Both the position numbers and the translations under genes were made by a program. The notes beneath the pieces were generated by a model. That model searched no databases. It was given only the letters and a program-made list of their open reading frames with translations, and had not been told where the DNA came from. Below, piece by piece: positions 48,056 through 57,057 of a stretch of 64,000 nucleotides of DNA. This DNA is from Hyphomicrobium album (GTDB lineage: Bacteria; Pseudomonadota; Alphaproteobacteria; Rhizobiales; Hyphomicrobiaceae): contig NZ_WMBQ01000001.1 of assembly GCF_009708035.1 (NCBI RefSeq), forward strand, positions 744,001 through 808,000, given 5' to 3'. How positions within the stretch are numbered: position 1 is the stretch's first letter; each line of letters begins with the position of its first letter.

Positions 48056-49711
48056 CTACATCGCGGCATCGCGCACAGGGTGAGGCAGCATCTCACCCAC
48101 ATCCAGCTTCCTTTGAAGTTGCTTCGCCAGCAAAATCATCGCGCGCTCCGCCAGGGCCGTAATCGTCAACAGTGGGCTGACGCCCACCGCCGAGGGGACG
48201 GCCGCCCCGTCACACACGTAGAGGCCATCGTGCACGCCCGTCGGACCCTTGGTCGGATCGAACACCCGCCCGTCCGGCGCCACGACACCTTGCTCCACCG
48301 TCTCCCCCATGGCGCATCCGCCGAGTGGGTGGGCGATGATCCGGTTGCCGCCGAACGCGGTCATGGCGAATGGGTTGGCATTGAACACACCGCCCATGCT
48401 TTCGATCATCTCCTTGACCTTGCGCTCCGCCCTCAGGCGCTCCGGCGCGGTGCTGTAGTTGGGCCAGTCGACGACGACTTGATCGTTTTGCAGGCGCAGG
48501 CGCCCGCTCGCATCGTCATGCGCGACGACGTAGAGAATCTGCGACCGGCTCAGCCGGTCGCCATAGATACCTTGCGTCAATAGCTGCAGGGCGCCGCCGA
48601 CTTTCAACTCCAGCAAATCCTTCAAGGGAGCGAGCGCCGCCATCATGGTGAGCATCGTGCCGTCGTGCACCCACAGCGGTCCATCCTCGTCGCCGAGATC
48701 GATCAGCGCCATGCTGTGCGGCCCGACGGGCGATGCGTCCCGCGGTCCCTGGGATGGGTAGCCCGTCGCTACGGCATTGACCGGTACTTCGAGATTGCTG
48801 GCGATCACGAGGTCGTCGCCGTTCGCCGAGAATTTCTCGCCCAGCTTCGCCGACAGCTCCAGCCCGCGCTGCTGCGCCCGCAGCAGCAGCTCGTTGGTGC
48901 CCAAAGTGCCGGCTGCCAGGACGACGATCGGCGCCTCGATGCGCCGTTCCACGCCCCGCTGCGACGGGTCCTTGACGACGACTTCCCACCCGGTCTCCGT
49001 CTTGGAGATCGACTGCGCCCGGCTCTCACAGAACACCGTTGCGCCGTGATCCACGGCATCGGCGATGTACGTGATCCCGACGGTGTTTTTTGCGCCGACG
49101 TTGCAGCCCGACCAGCAGTCCCCGCAATACCGACAGCCGGGCTGCATCACGCCGGAAACGTTCAACCCCGGGCGGTGAGAAATCGTCATCGGCGGCAACT
49201 GCACCGAAAGACCGGAAGCCTCTGCCGCCTTGCGCATGCCGGCGAACTTGGCAAAGCGCTCGGGATTCGGCGCCGGCGCGACGCCGAGCATCGTCTCGGC
49301 CAGGTCGAGTCCCCTGAGCAGCAGTCCATCGCCGACGACCGCATGCGGCCAGCCGGCCTTGCGCAGCCTGTCGAGATTGGGGCGAAGCACGACGCCGGCG
49401 TTGATCAGCGACCCGCCGCCAAGCCCGGATGCGCCGAACACGGTCAGCCCCTTGCCGACCGACAAATAGTAGAGCCCGGCAGGATCGCCGATCTTCGGCG
49501 CGCGCCCGGTCAGACGCGTCGTCTTGCGGCGCGCCTTCGCCGTCGTGGGGAAATCGCCGGGACGCCAATGCCGCCCCTGTTCGAGGACCGCCACGTGCAG
49601 CCCCATGCGTGCAAGGCGGGATGCGGCGACACCGCCGCCGTATCCAGATCCGATAACGATTGCGTCGTAGACCGGCATCGCTTCGCCGGCTTTCTGTGTT
49701 GCAAATGCCAT
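48056..49711 (-). CDS. GMC-family oxidoreductase (cholesterol-oxidase-like)
   Basis: A 551-residue FAD oxidoreductase. The Rossmann motif GSGYGGGVAASRLARMG lies near residue 21 and the FAD-contact GASGLGGGSLINAGV near 94. A Cys cluster CRYCGDCWSGCN at about 192-203 is typical of the cholesterol oxidase/GMC subgroup. The C-terminal HPLGGCAMG and DGAAVPSAVGVSPLLTITAL complete the fold. Substrate unknown, probably an alcohol or sterol. Translation may instead begin at Met12 (MPVYDAIVIG). Confidence 0.88.
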   Translation of the reverse strand: MAFATQKAGEAMPVYDAIVIGSGYGGGVAASRLARMGLHVAVLEQGRHWRPGDFPTTAKARRKTTRLTGRAPKIGDPAGLYYLSVGKGLTVFGASGLGGGSLINAGVVLRPNLDRLRKAGWPHAVVGDGLLLRGLDLAETMLGVAPAPNPERFAKFAGMRKAAEASGLSVQLPPMTISHRPGLNVSGVMQPGCRYCGDCWSGCNVGAKNTVGITYIADAVDHGATVFCESRAQSISKTETGWEVVVKDPSQRGVERRIEAPIVVLAAGTLGTNELLLRAQQRGLELSAKLGEKFSANGDDLVIASNLEVPVNAVATGYPSQGPRDASPVGPHSMALIDLGDEDGPLWVHDGTMLTMMAALAPLKDLLELKVGGALQLLTQGIYGDRLSRSQILYVVAHDDASGRLRLQNDQVVVDWPNYSTAPERLRAERKVKEMIESMGGVFNANPFAMTAFGGNRIIAHPLGGCAMGETVEQGVVAPDGRVFDPTKGPTGVHDGLYVCDGAAVPSAVGVSPLLTITALAERAMILLAKQLQRKLDVGEMLPHPVRDAAM

Positions 49712-50116
49712 GGACGCTCGATCCGCGTCGCAAAGAATTCAGCCGCTATTCTCAAAGAGTCGTTCACGCCGGCGAAAAGGGAACCGGTAGTGAGGAATTT
49801 GCTTAATTGTTTCGCGGCGCGACGGTGGAGCCAAGTACCCCGTTCGGTCGAGGCACACGAATAGTGCGCAGCGTGTCCGCGATGCATCGACCCGTCCGCT
49901 TCGCGCTTGGATGCTTCCGGATGTCGCCCCGGGCAGATCGGTTGCTGCGCTGCCCCCGGTGAAGGCGCCAATCCCGCTCGGACCGCTGGTGGCCTTCCCG
50001 CTCGCTTGGCGGCTTCGTCGTGGCAGCGCCCTTGCGCGCGGGTGGCAGGGGCGAGGCCAACTAACTACATATGCAACTGCAGTTAGGCTCGCGGACTGGG
50101 TAAGGCGGACTTGGAG
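49712..50116. other. Intergenic region upstream of a small plus-strand gene
   Basis: No gene seen. At 50061-50086 CTAACT ... AGTTAG encloses the palindrome AACTGCAGTT (50075-50084), 30 bases upstream of the next gene, a possible operator. Confidence 0.4.
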
Positions 50117-50398
50117 ATGGCCGACTTTGCACGATGGTCGCGATGGTTTGAATGCGGGCTCGAACTGAAGCGAGAGAAGACCCGGGCGATGGCAATGATG
50201 GCGTGGATAGCGGCCCACGCCTCAAATGATGGCTCTGGCGTCGAGTTCAACGATGACGTGTGGGATTCCCTCGCTGATGAAATTGGCCTGACACGAGAGG
50301 AGGGGCACGCAGCCCTCGACGTCTTAATTGGTGAAGGCTTGGTCACGTCGGTTGGGCAGGAAAGGTCTGACCGGTTCGCAGTCCGCGCTGTGATATAG
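50117..50398 (+). CDS. Small helical protein, possible winged-helix
   Basis: A 93-residue protein starting at MADFARWSRWFECGLELK (ATG 50117, AAGGCGG eight bases upstream). A TREEGHAALDVLIGEGLVTS segment near the C-terminus resembles a recognition helix and wing start, suggesting a winged-helix DNA-binding domain, but this is weak. No family recognised. Confidence 0.55.
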   Translation: MADFARWSRWFECGLELKREKTRAMAMMAWIAAHASNDGSGVEFNDDVWDSLADEIGLTREEGHAALDVLIGEGLVTSVGQERSDRFAVRAVI

Positions 50399-50866
50399 CG
50401 GTCTCGCCTCCAAAAGTACGGCGAGATGAGCTCGCACGGCGATGCGTACTCCGCAAACCTGCGTCATCCGCAGGCGACCCCTATCATTCGTCGCTAATAC
50501 GGCCCAATCATTCCCAAGGCACGTGCCGGGCGAAAAAGCCCGTGACCCGATGGAATTAGGTCCGTGGGCAGCGGCGTGGTATTGTATTCAACTCACACCG
50601 CACCGTACCTCCACAGGTGACGGGACTTCGCCTCCCGGAGGTCGCACTGCTTCCCGGGCGTTTCGCGCCTCGGCAGAGGGGTGCTCGATCTTTGTCGTCG
50701 AGGATGAGGCGTCATTCTCGATATTCGGCACAGAACTGCGCAGACATGCAGGCGCGTTGGCGAAAAATCGCCAACGGCCAAGGAAGCGCGAGCGAACTTC
50801 GCGGCGCAAAGGCGTCGCCGAATTTCGCAGTGCTTTCGATTGCTTCGATGACGTGGAGGACGACAA
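50399..50866. other. Intergenic region with a short hairpin
   Basis: No supported gene. A perfect hairpin GTTGGCG/CGCCAAC lies at 50756-50775. A 144-codon plus-strand frame (50442-50876) contains a VVEDE-like stretch but no ribosome-binding site and unconvincing composition; it may hold debris of a former gene. Confidence 0.45.
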
Positions 50867-51103
50867 ATGCCCGTAAACTACGCTGAAATCGCAATTGGTA
50901 AGTGTTTCGCTATGCCCAACAACGATGTTCGGCAAGTCGTCGGGCTGGACCGCGGGAGCGTCTCGTACGTCGTGCGAGGCAAATTGGCATTTCCATCGTG
51001 GGACCCGGCGGCGTGGAAGATCATGAGCCAAGACGTCTTTGCCAAGGAGGTAAGCGCTGAGGTGAGAGCCGATTGGCGGAGCACCGGGGCGCGCACGCTC
51101 TAA
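50867..51103 (+). CDS. Small hypothetical protein
   Basis: A 78-residue soluble protein preceded by GGAGG eight bases upstream of ATG 50867. The pattern VVGLDRGSVSYVVRG suggests a small beta-barrel (SH3-like) fold, a guess from the pattern alone. Part of a run of three short plus-strand genes. Confidence 0.55.
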   Translation: MPVNYAEIAIGKCFAMPNNDVRQVVGLDRGSVSYVVRGKLAFPSWDPAAWKIMSQDVFAKEVSAEVRADWRSTGARTL

Positions 51104-51163
51104 ATCCGTCTGCGAGTCTCGTTTTGGCTCACGTGCCGTGGCTGATCGAGAATAGGAAGGCGA

Positions 51164-51424
51164 ATGCTGAATTTTCCGAATGAGATGCGCAGCTACGATG
51201 CCGCGAGACGCTGCATTCGGTTTTGGGGCAGCGACGGCGCCATCGAGGTCTCCTTCTTTCTGGATCAGAGCGCTCTGGAGAAGATCGCAACCCAGGCGCC
51301 AGCCGGCGAGGCGTCACTGCTCGAGAGCTTCGACCAAAATCGCGAGCGGATTCTACGCACTGCCCGCAAGGTGTACGAGCGCCGGCGGCAGGGTTCATAC
51401 GAGCTGTACGCCGCGGACTTCTGA
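51164..51424 (+). CDS. DUF1488 family protein
   Basis: An 86-residue protein with the DUF1488 N-terminus MLNFPNEMRSYDAARRCIRF, then GAIEVSFFLDQSAL and a charged C-terminal helix. Function unknown; the family is common in Hyphomicrobiales. Confidence 0.85.
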   Translation: MLNFPNEMRSYDAARRCIRFWGSDGAIEVSFFLDQSALEKIATQAPAGEASLLESFDQNRERILRTARKVYERRRQGSYELYAADF

Positions 51425-51534
51425 GACTTCGCTGAATTGCTTGGCCGAACTCGGCCTTGAGGTCGCGGCAGCCAAGTTGTGAAGTTGAACGACCGAATTC
51501 GAGGCCGCGCTGGTGCGCGATGTGGAGATAACCT

Positions 51535-51756
51535 ATGGCGAACTCTAGAATACCGACGGCAAAATACAGGGTCGGCCAAATGGTCGACTTCGTACCCTCG
51601 CAACGAGGCCTCGCCGCCTCGGCACGTTCCTACAAAATCGTGAAACTGCTTCCGAGTGAGGGCGGCGAGCGGCTCTATCGCATCAAGACGATCGCCGAGG
51701 TGTTCGAACGTATTGCTCGCGAGAGCGAGCTCCTAACAACGTCCTCGCCAGTATGA
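51535..51756 (+). CDS. Small conserved hypothetical protein
   Basis: A 73-residue protein. The central part YRVGQMVDFVPSQRG followed by YKIVKLLPSE and YRIKTIAEVFERIARESEL looks like a small beta-rich domain seen in many rhizobial hypotheticals. Function unknown. A bidirectional terminator follows. Confidence 0.65.
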   Translation: MANSRIPTAKYRVGQMVDFVPSQRGLAASARSYKIVKLLPSEGGERLYRIKTIAEVFERIARESELLTTSSPV

Positions 51757-51869
51757 ACGTACAGCGATCGGGACTGGTCGCGTGGGTTGAACGAAAGCTC
51801 AGTCCGCCTTCACCAGGCGGTGGCATGGGCGGCATGGATTCCTGCGGCCAACTCTAGATCCCGTGCCTA

Positions 51870-51900
51870 AAAGGCCCCGGTGCCAAGCTCCGGGGCTTTC
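51870..51900. terminator. Bidirectional terminator
   Basis: GCCCCGG at 51874-51880 pairs with CCGGGGC at 51890-51896. TTTC follows on the plus strand and TTTT on the minus strand. It sits between convergent small genes. Confidence 0.8.
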
Positions 51901-51939
51901 GAGTCTCATGCGAGGTTGGGCAGGCGAGCACAGTTGCCG

Positions 51940-52245
51940 TCAGGCGGCCTTCACCTGGCCGGGCTTCAGTCCCAGGCGCTCGATTTCTCTTCGCGACAAG
52001 GATCGGCGCGCGATGAGCGTAGCATCCTTGTCGGCTGCCGCATGCGCCCGGACAGCTCGCATGGCTCGGCCTTGGTTAGGCTCGGCGACGTAGTAGCTTT
52101 CGACAACCATCTCCGACCGCCCAAACCCGGTTCTCGCGGCGGGTACTCTGCGTGAAACCGTCAGATCCGCGAGCCATCCGCAGGCCCCGCCGAACGGGAC
52201 CGGTGCGAGACTCGCCGAAGCCACGCCGTGCGTCTCCTGAATCAA
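51940..52245 (-). CDS. Small conserved hypothetical protein
   Basis: A 101-residue protein. The C-terminal half (VVESYYVAEPNQGRAMRAVR and the ending LGLKPGQVKAA) is of a kind seen in rhizobial hypotheticals. Start ATG 52245 overlaps the upstream stop as ATGA. Last gene of a four-gene cluster. Confidence 0.65.
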   Translation of the reverse strand: MIQETHGVASASLAPVPFGGACGWLADLTVSRRVPAARTGFGRSEMVVESYYVAEPNQGRAMRAVRAHAAADKDATLIARRSLSRREIERLGLKPGQVKAA

Positions 52246-52511
52246 GCCGCACCCGCCAGCGCATCGCGCTCCAAGGCGACCTCGAGATCGGCGGGCTCCA
52301 CCTCCACCACTTGCCGGGAAACGTAAGCGGCAAGCGAGCCTGGCAGCTCGATTGTGGTCTTGGTACGCCGATAGCCGATGAAGGATAGCCCGTCGACGGA
52401 CTCGCGCGATTCCGTAACCTCATACGATCCTGGCGGATAAGTTCCCTCAACGCCCTCCAACGAAAACGGATGCGCGAAGGTGATGGTCTTGTAGATCGTG
52501 GAATTGGTCAT
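52242..52511 (-). CDS. Small conserved hypothetical protein
   Basis: An 89-residue protein starting at MTNSTIYKTITFAHPFSLEG. The segment PPGSYEVTESRESVDGLSF, followed by RRTKTTIELP, is a recurring pattern in small Hyphomicrobiales proteins. ATGA overlaps at both ends tie it to its neighbours. Confidence 0.65.
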   Translation of the reverse strand: MTNSTIYKTITFAHPFSLEGVEGTYPPGSYEVTESRESVDGLSFIGYRRTKTTIELPGSLAAYVSRQVVEVEPADLEVALERDALAGAA

Positions 52512-52675
52512 GTGTGCCATCCCGGCGGCAACCGGTCGAGCGCGCTCATGTCGCTCGTTACGTTGACTGCCACGGATTGCGGGCGGGGCGCCGAGTTGAC
52601 GTACGTATGATAGATCGCAATTGCGAGGATCGTCACGGCGAGGCTCACCACGGGAGGCGTGAACCATGACGGCAT
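52508..52675 (-). CDS. Single-span membrane small protein
   Basis: A 55-residue protein, MPSWFTPPVVSLAVTILAIA at the start, with one membrane segment at residues 7-25 and a polar tail. ATGA overlap with the next gene supports translation. Confidence 0.6.
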   Translation of the reverse strand: MPSWFTPPVVSLAVTILAIAIYHTYVNSAPRPQSVAVNVTSDMSALDRLPPGWHT

Positions 52676-52767
52676 TGCAAGCCGGTCCTTTCCAAAGACG
52701 GCGAAACCGACGGCACCCGCAGCGTAGAACTGCAAGCGGCCGTCGGCAAAGAAAGCGCGGCTAGCGT

Positions 52768-52986
52768 TTAGAGCTGGCGGCCGGCAGCGAACGCATCGAC
52801 ATCGTTCTGCGCCTGCGTGGCATCGAGCGCGTATTTGGACTGCACCTGCGCGACGAGGTCGGCCTTGTTCTTCAGCGCCGTGATGTCGGCGGCAGTCAGC
52901 TTCGGCCACTTGTTGGCGATCTCTCCGCGCATACCCTGGCCGTTTGCCTGCGGGGGAGCGACGGTCGCCTGAGCGTTCTGAGTCAT
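52768..52986 (-). CDS. CsbD-like stress protein
   Basis: A 72-residue protein. Residues about 20-70 (GEIANKWPKLTAADITALKN, then LVAQVQSKYALDATQAQNDV) match the CsbD/YjbJ pattern W..L...D......K..L...Q..Y......A. Such proteins are general-stress-induced; function unknown. AGGAGTTTCCCC precedes ATG. The promoter region is AT-rich and contains an EcfG-like site. Confidence 0.75.
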   Translation of the reverse strand: MTQNAQATVAPPQANGQGMRGEIANKWPKLTAADITALKNKADLVAQVQSKYALDATQAQNDVDAFAAGRQL

Positions 52987-53430
52987 TGGGGAAACTCCTA
53001 AAGTGTATATTTAAGTATTGTCCGAACGATTATCACCCGGACCATAGTTTCTTTTAAACACTTATAGTGGCCGCTTTGTGTCCAACCAAAATATTCCATG
53101 TATTTTCTGGAATAAGCAACGGGGAAGTGTAAGTATTTATTTTATAACAAGCGATTTTGTTGCGGTGGTATTCCAGATAATACTTTGTCAGAGTCGGGAT
53201 TCTTTCAAGAATATCGAACCTCATCAACAGTATTGCGACTGCGAACTAGGCGCTTTCCGCCGGCGAGTCCCAATGCGGATCGAACCATTCGACACCCTCG
53301 GCCCTGCGGCGAGATCTCCCCGAAAATGGGGATGGCGCCGCATTCGATTTGCTTCAGCTTGCCTGATTGGCACTCTGCTTTCGCTTCGCCCCAAGATGCG
53401 GTGCGTCGGGGTTACTCAGGAGGCCCGGCC
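52987..53430. other. AT-rich intergenic region
   Basis: A 444-base stretch, distinctly AT-rich between about 53000 and 53260 compared with its surroundings. It has an ATTCCA/TGGAAT inverted repeat near 53092-53114, a possible EcfG-type promoter (GAAAC, 18 bases, CGTT on the minus strand, around 53026-53052) for the CsbD-like gene, and a degraded tRNA-Lys end at 53263-53298. No gene. Confidence 0.6.
53263..53298 (-). repeat. Degraded tRNA-Lys 3'-end copy
   Basis: Thirty-six bases align with the acceptor/T-arm end of the tRNA-Lys at 56839-56913 with a few changes and small insertions; GGATCGAACCA and TCGACACCCT are identical. Same orientation as the intact tRNA, so it may be an old attachment site. 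Confidence 0.6.
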
Positions 53431-53625
53431 ATGTCCGCAAGAACCTACTCTGCACTTGCCGCGACCGTATTCGCACTCGTCGCGGCCTTGCAGTTCGTGC
53501 GCGCCCTGGGGGGGTGGTCAGTTGTGGTTGATACAGTTGACATACCGGTGGGCGCCAGCTGGGTCGCGTTCCTTGGTGCCTCGTTGTTGGCCGTGGTTGG
53601 CTATTTAGTGGCGCTCCGCGACTGA
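53431..53625 (+). CDS. Small membrane protein
   Basis: A 64-residue protein starting at MSARTYSALAATVFALVAAL after AGGAGG. Two hydrophobic segments are separated by SVVVDTVDIPVGASW. It resembles small hypothetical inner-membrane proteins of Hyphomicrobiales. Function unknown. Confidence 0.65.
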   Translation: MSARTYSALAATVFALVAALQFVRALGGWSVVVDTVDIPVGASWVAFLGASLLAVVGYLVALRD

Positions 53626-53683
53626 GCGGTTCGAGCGTACAAAAAAGGGTATGGGGTCGTGCGCCGCCCTACGCTGTCGGCCA

Positions 53684-55486
53684 TCACGACGGATGTTTGT
53701 CCTCCCAGTCGACCCAGTCCACCCGATGGGCTTCGAGATACGCGCCGACCGCCGCGCCAAGCGTAGGGAAAAAAGCTCGCTCGCCGAGCTGTGTGAATAA
53801 ACCGAAGCGCTTCAGCTTATCCTTCACCGGGTCTTTCAGTTCCGCAAAGCAGAGCTCGATGCCCGATTCCCGCAACGCATTGTCGAGCTCCGCCAGAATG
53901 TCAGCAGCTGTGATGTCGACGCTCGTAACGGGCTCAGCCGCCACGACCAGCCAGCGTACGGGAGTTGGCGACTTGTCCGCAGCTTCAAGGACCCGTTCCT
54001 GAAACAATTCGGCATTGGCGAAAAACAATGGTGCGTCCCACCGGAAGAGGACAAGGCCCGGGATGAGACGGGCATCGGGATAGCGAGTGATGTCGTGATA
54101 GCCCTTGACGCCGTCGGCCCTTCCCAACACTGCGGAGTGAGGTCGCCACGCATCCCAGAGAAATTCGATGATGGCGACCACCACCGCCAACGCGATTCCC
54201 GGGATGGCACCCAAGACCGCGACGCCGGCAAGACAGAACATCGAAAGCCAGAACTCCCATTGCTGCACTCGATAAATGCGGATGAGGTCCTTTACCTCGA
54301 TGAGTCCAATTGCTGACGCAATGACGACGGCAGCAAGTGCGCTGTTGGGCAGGTGCTGAAGCAAATTCGGCGCCGCGACGAGAAGCAGTGCGACCGCTAG
54401 CGCACCGACCACTCCGGTCATCTGCGTCTTTGCACCGGCGGCCTCAGCAACCGGCGTGCGCGACGAGCTGCTGCTGATTGGGAACCCCTGAAAAAATCCA
54501 GCCGCAAGATTGGCCGCTCCAAGCCCGACCATTTCCTGGTTGGGATCGACGTAGGTTCGCGTGCGGGCCGCATAGGAGCGTGAGAGCACGCTGGTATCCG
54601 CGAACGAGACCAGGGCGACGGCGAGCCCGCCTGAGAGCACCGCCGCGAAATCCGCAGAGTCGATCCACGGGATCGCGAAGGAAGGCAGGCCCTGTGGAAG
54701 CGGGCCTAGAACCGAGACGCCGGCACGGTCGGCGAGGCCCAGCACACCAACAGCAACCGTCGCGCCGACGACCGCAATCAATATTCCCGGCAAGGTCTTG
54801 TTGCCCTTGAGCAGCAAGATCACGGCCAATGTGCTTACTCCGACGAGGGCCGCGATCCAGTTCACTCCTCCGCCGAAGATCTCATTTCCGATAGACCACA
54901 AATCTCGCAGCGGGCCGTGAGTATCAATCGAAAAGCCGAACAGCTTGGGCAGTTGGCTGACCAAGACCGTCAAGGCAATGCCATTCATGTACCCATATCG
55001 GATTGGCTTGGAGAGCAGCTCTGTAATGAAGCCGAGCCGCGCCAATCCAGCTGCTACGCAGACAACGCCCGAGACAATCGCCATCATGCTGGCGAGAGCC
55101 ACCGCGCGCATCGGATCTCCCCCCGAAAGCGGCAAAACCACAGCCAGGATTACCGCAGCCAGTGAGGAATCCGGACCTAGGACTAGGATGCGGCTCGGGC
55201 CGAACAGCGCGTATGCCAGCAGCGGGATGATGGTGGCGTACAAGCCGTTAATTCCCGGGACGCCAGACGCGACGGCGTAGGCGATGCCCACGGGCACGAG
55301 CATCGTCGTAAGCACTATGCCGGCTACGATGTCATCGCGAAGCCACGCCGGATCATAGTGGCGCAGCGTTTGAAGCCCGGGCAGCCAGCGCATCACGCCG
55401 GTATCGTTGGCCCCCCTCCGGGGTCGGGAGAAGCGGCCTCTTTCAGTCGGCGCTACCGCGGTAGGATCATCGGTCATGCGAGGCAC
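53684..55486 (-). CDS. SulP-family anion transporter
   Basis: A 600-residue SulP permease: about 12 membrane segments (residues 45-440), with GINGLYATIIPLLAYALFGP and SSSSSRTPVAEAAGAKTQM, followed by a cytoplasmic STAS domain (residues about 470-590) containing VAAEPVTSVDITAADIL. Likely a sulfate, bicarbonate or dicarboxylate importer; the substrate cannot be told. It lies between tRNA-Lys and its degraded copy. Confidence 0.92.
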   Translation of the reverse strand: MPRMTDDPTAVAPTERGRFSRPRRGANDTGVMRWLPGLQTLRHYDPAWLRDDIVAGIVLTTMLVPVGIAYAVASGVPGINGLYATIIPLLAYALFGPSRILVLGPDSSLAAVILAVVLPLSGGDPMRAVALASMMAIVSGVVCVAAGLARLGFITELLSKPIRYGYMNGIALTVLVSQLPKLFGFSIDTHGPLRDLWSIGNEIFGGGVNWIAALVGVSTLAVILLLKGNKTLPGILIAVVGATVAVGVLGLADRAGVSVLGPLPQGLPSFAIPWIDSADFAAVLSGGLAVALVSFADTSVLSRSYAARTRTYVDPNQEMVGLGAANLAAGFFQGFPISSSSSRTPVAEAAGAKTQMTGVVGALAVALLLVAAPNLLQHLPNSALAAVVIASAIGLIEVKDLIRIYRVQQWEFWLSMFCLAGVAVLGAIPGIALAVVVAIIEFLWDAWRPHSAVLGRADGVKGYHDITRYPDARLIPGLVLFRWDAPLFFANAELFQERVLEAADKSPTPVRWLVVAAEPVTSVDITAADILAELDNALRESGIELCFAELKDPVKDKLKRFGLFTQLGERAFFPTLGAAVGAYLEAHRVDWVDWEDKHPS

Positions 55487-55679
55487 CTGGACCCTGGTCG
55501 CGCGACCTCTTCATGCGCTGGCACTCGTCGTCGCCAAGGATTAGCCCTCTGGATGCCAGCCGCAAGAGACTTCAAGTCATAATACGGGCGTACTTCAGGT
55601 CAGGGGGAGCTATAATCACCAGCCTTCTTGGGACGCGACACCGCGAACGCGCTGCCTGCAGCGGCGACCGGCTCGGGCC

Positions 55680-56756
55680 ATGGAGAAGCGAATGATTTTA
55701 AAGTGGATGCTCGTTTTTGTCCCGATCGCGATCGCGCTAGAATACCTGGCGCCGCAGAGCCATCTGCTGATTTTCGTCGCGGCGGCGATTGCCATCCTAC
55801 CCTTAGCCGCCTGGCTCGGCCGAGCGACCGAACAGCTGGCCGATCGCTCGGGCGAGGGAGTCGGCGGTCTCCTCAATGCGACTTTCGGCAACGCCGCAGA
55901 GCTGATCATCGCACTCGCCGCCCTGCGTGCCGGGCTTCATGATGTGGTGAAGGCCACTATCGTCGGGTCGATCGTAGGAAATATCCTGTTGGTGCTCGGA
56001 GCGGCCATGCTTGCCGGCGGCATGCGCCATCAGGAGCAGCGCTTCAATGAATCGGCTGGGCGCGCTCAAGCCACGATGCTGACGCTAGCAGCAATCGCAC
56101 TCGTGATTCCTGCCGCCTACGCCGCGCTGGTGGGAGAGATCAATCCGGGGGGAGGAAAGACACTCAGCATTTCGATTTCGCTGGTGCTCCTCGCCGTCTA
56201 TGCCGCGTTCCTCCTGTTCTCTCTGTGGACGCACGCTGACTCTTTTCGGGGCGTCGACGCGACTGAGAACGTCGCGCATTCGGATCCCTGGCCGCTTGGG
56301 CAGGCGATCGCGGTGCTCGCCGCAGCCACCGTCGCGATCGCATGGCTGAGTGAGATCCTGGTCGGCGCCATCGAGCCAACCGCGCACGAGCTCGGCCTCA
56401 GCAATATCTTCGTGGGCGTGTTCATAGTCGCCATTCTTGGCAATGCCGCCGAGCATGCCACTGCCATCACGGCGGCATTGAAGAACCGCATGGACCTAAG
56501 TCTGTCCATTGCCATTGGATCGAGCGTGCAGGTCGCGCTGTTCGTTGCGCCTTTGCTGGTTCTGGCAAGTTTGGTCGTTGGGCCCCACCCCATGGATCTT
56601 CTTTTCGGCAAGGGCCTAGTTCTCGCCGTACTGCTGGCCGTTCTCATTACCGGACAAGTCGCCGGCGACGGCCGGTCAAATTGGCTGAAGGGGGTGCAGC
56701 TCCTGGCGGTCTACCTGATTTTGGGTCTGGCCTTCTTCCTCATTCCACAGGTCTAG
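55680..56756 (+). CDS. Calcium/proton antiporter (CaCA/Cax)
   Basis: A 358-residue membrane antiporter with about 11 segments and the two alpha-repeat signatures, NATFGNAAELIIALAAL (residues about 66-82) and AILGNAAEHATAITAAL (about 250-266), each with the ion-binding Glu. Matches the bacterial ChaA/Cax type. Divergent from the SulP gene. Confidence 0.92.
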   Translation: MEKRMILKWMLVFVPIAIALEYLAPQSHLLIFVAAAIAILPLAAWLGRATEQLADRSGEGVGGLLNATFGNAAELIIALAALRAGLHDVVKATIVGSIVGNILLVLGAAMLAGGMRHQEQRFNESAGRAQATMLTLAAIALVIPAAYAALVGEINPGGGKTLSISISLVLLAVYAAFLLFSLWTHADSFRGVDATENVAHSDPWPLGQAIAVLAAATVAIAWLSEILVGAIEPTAHELGLSNIFVGVFIVAILGNAAEHATAITAALKNRMDLSLSIAIGSSVQVALFVAPLLVLASLVVGPHPMDLLFGKGLVLAVLLAVLITGQVAGDGRSNWLKGVQLLAVYLILGLAFFLIPQV

Positions 56757-56838
56757 CGAGCCCGTTACAGGACACGGCTCCAGCGCCGACCGAGCCCGGC
56801 GCCTAGACTTTGTAACCATCGGTGACTTTAAGGGAATT

Positions 56839-56913
56839 TGGTGAGTCCGGATGGGATCGAACCATCGACACCCTGATTAAAAGTCAGGTGCTCTACCACT
56901 GAGCTACGGACCC
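56839..56913 (-). tRNA. tRNA-Lys (TTT)
   Basis: 75-base tRNA on the minus strand with encoded CCA at 56839-56841. The acceptor begins GGGTCCG, the anticodon stem is CCTGA/TCAGG with loop CTTTTAA, giving TTT. Its 3' end has a degraded partner near 53263. Confidence 0.95.
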
Positions 56914-57057
56914 TTAAGGCGCGAGCCGTGCTTGTAGGCGGCGCGGGCGCCCCCGGTCAAGGCGACCCACCGTCCTCGCGCCAGACACAGGGCCCTTCTC
57001 CCCTGCGCGGATTGGCGAATTGGCCCGCGTGCGGCGCATGCGCTATGAGGGCCGCCC

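Noticed and set aside
49739-50218. Several 80-160 codon frames upstream of the small plus-strand gene
   Set aside because: All are Arg/Pro/Ser-rich shadow-type sequences without start signals.
50442-50876. 144-codon plus-strand frame with a VVEDE-like stretch (response-regulator start)
   Set aside because: No ribosome-binding site, no further receiver motifs, and it runs into the start of the next well-supported small gene.
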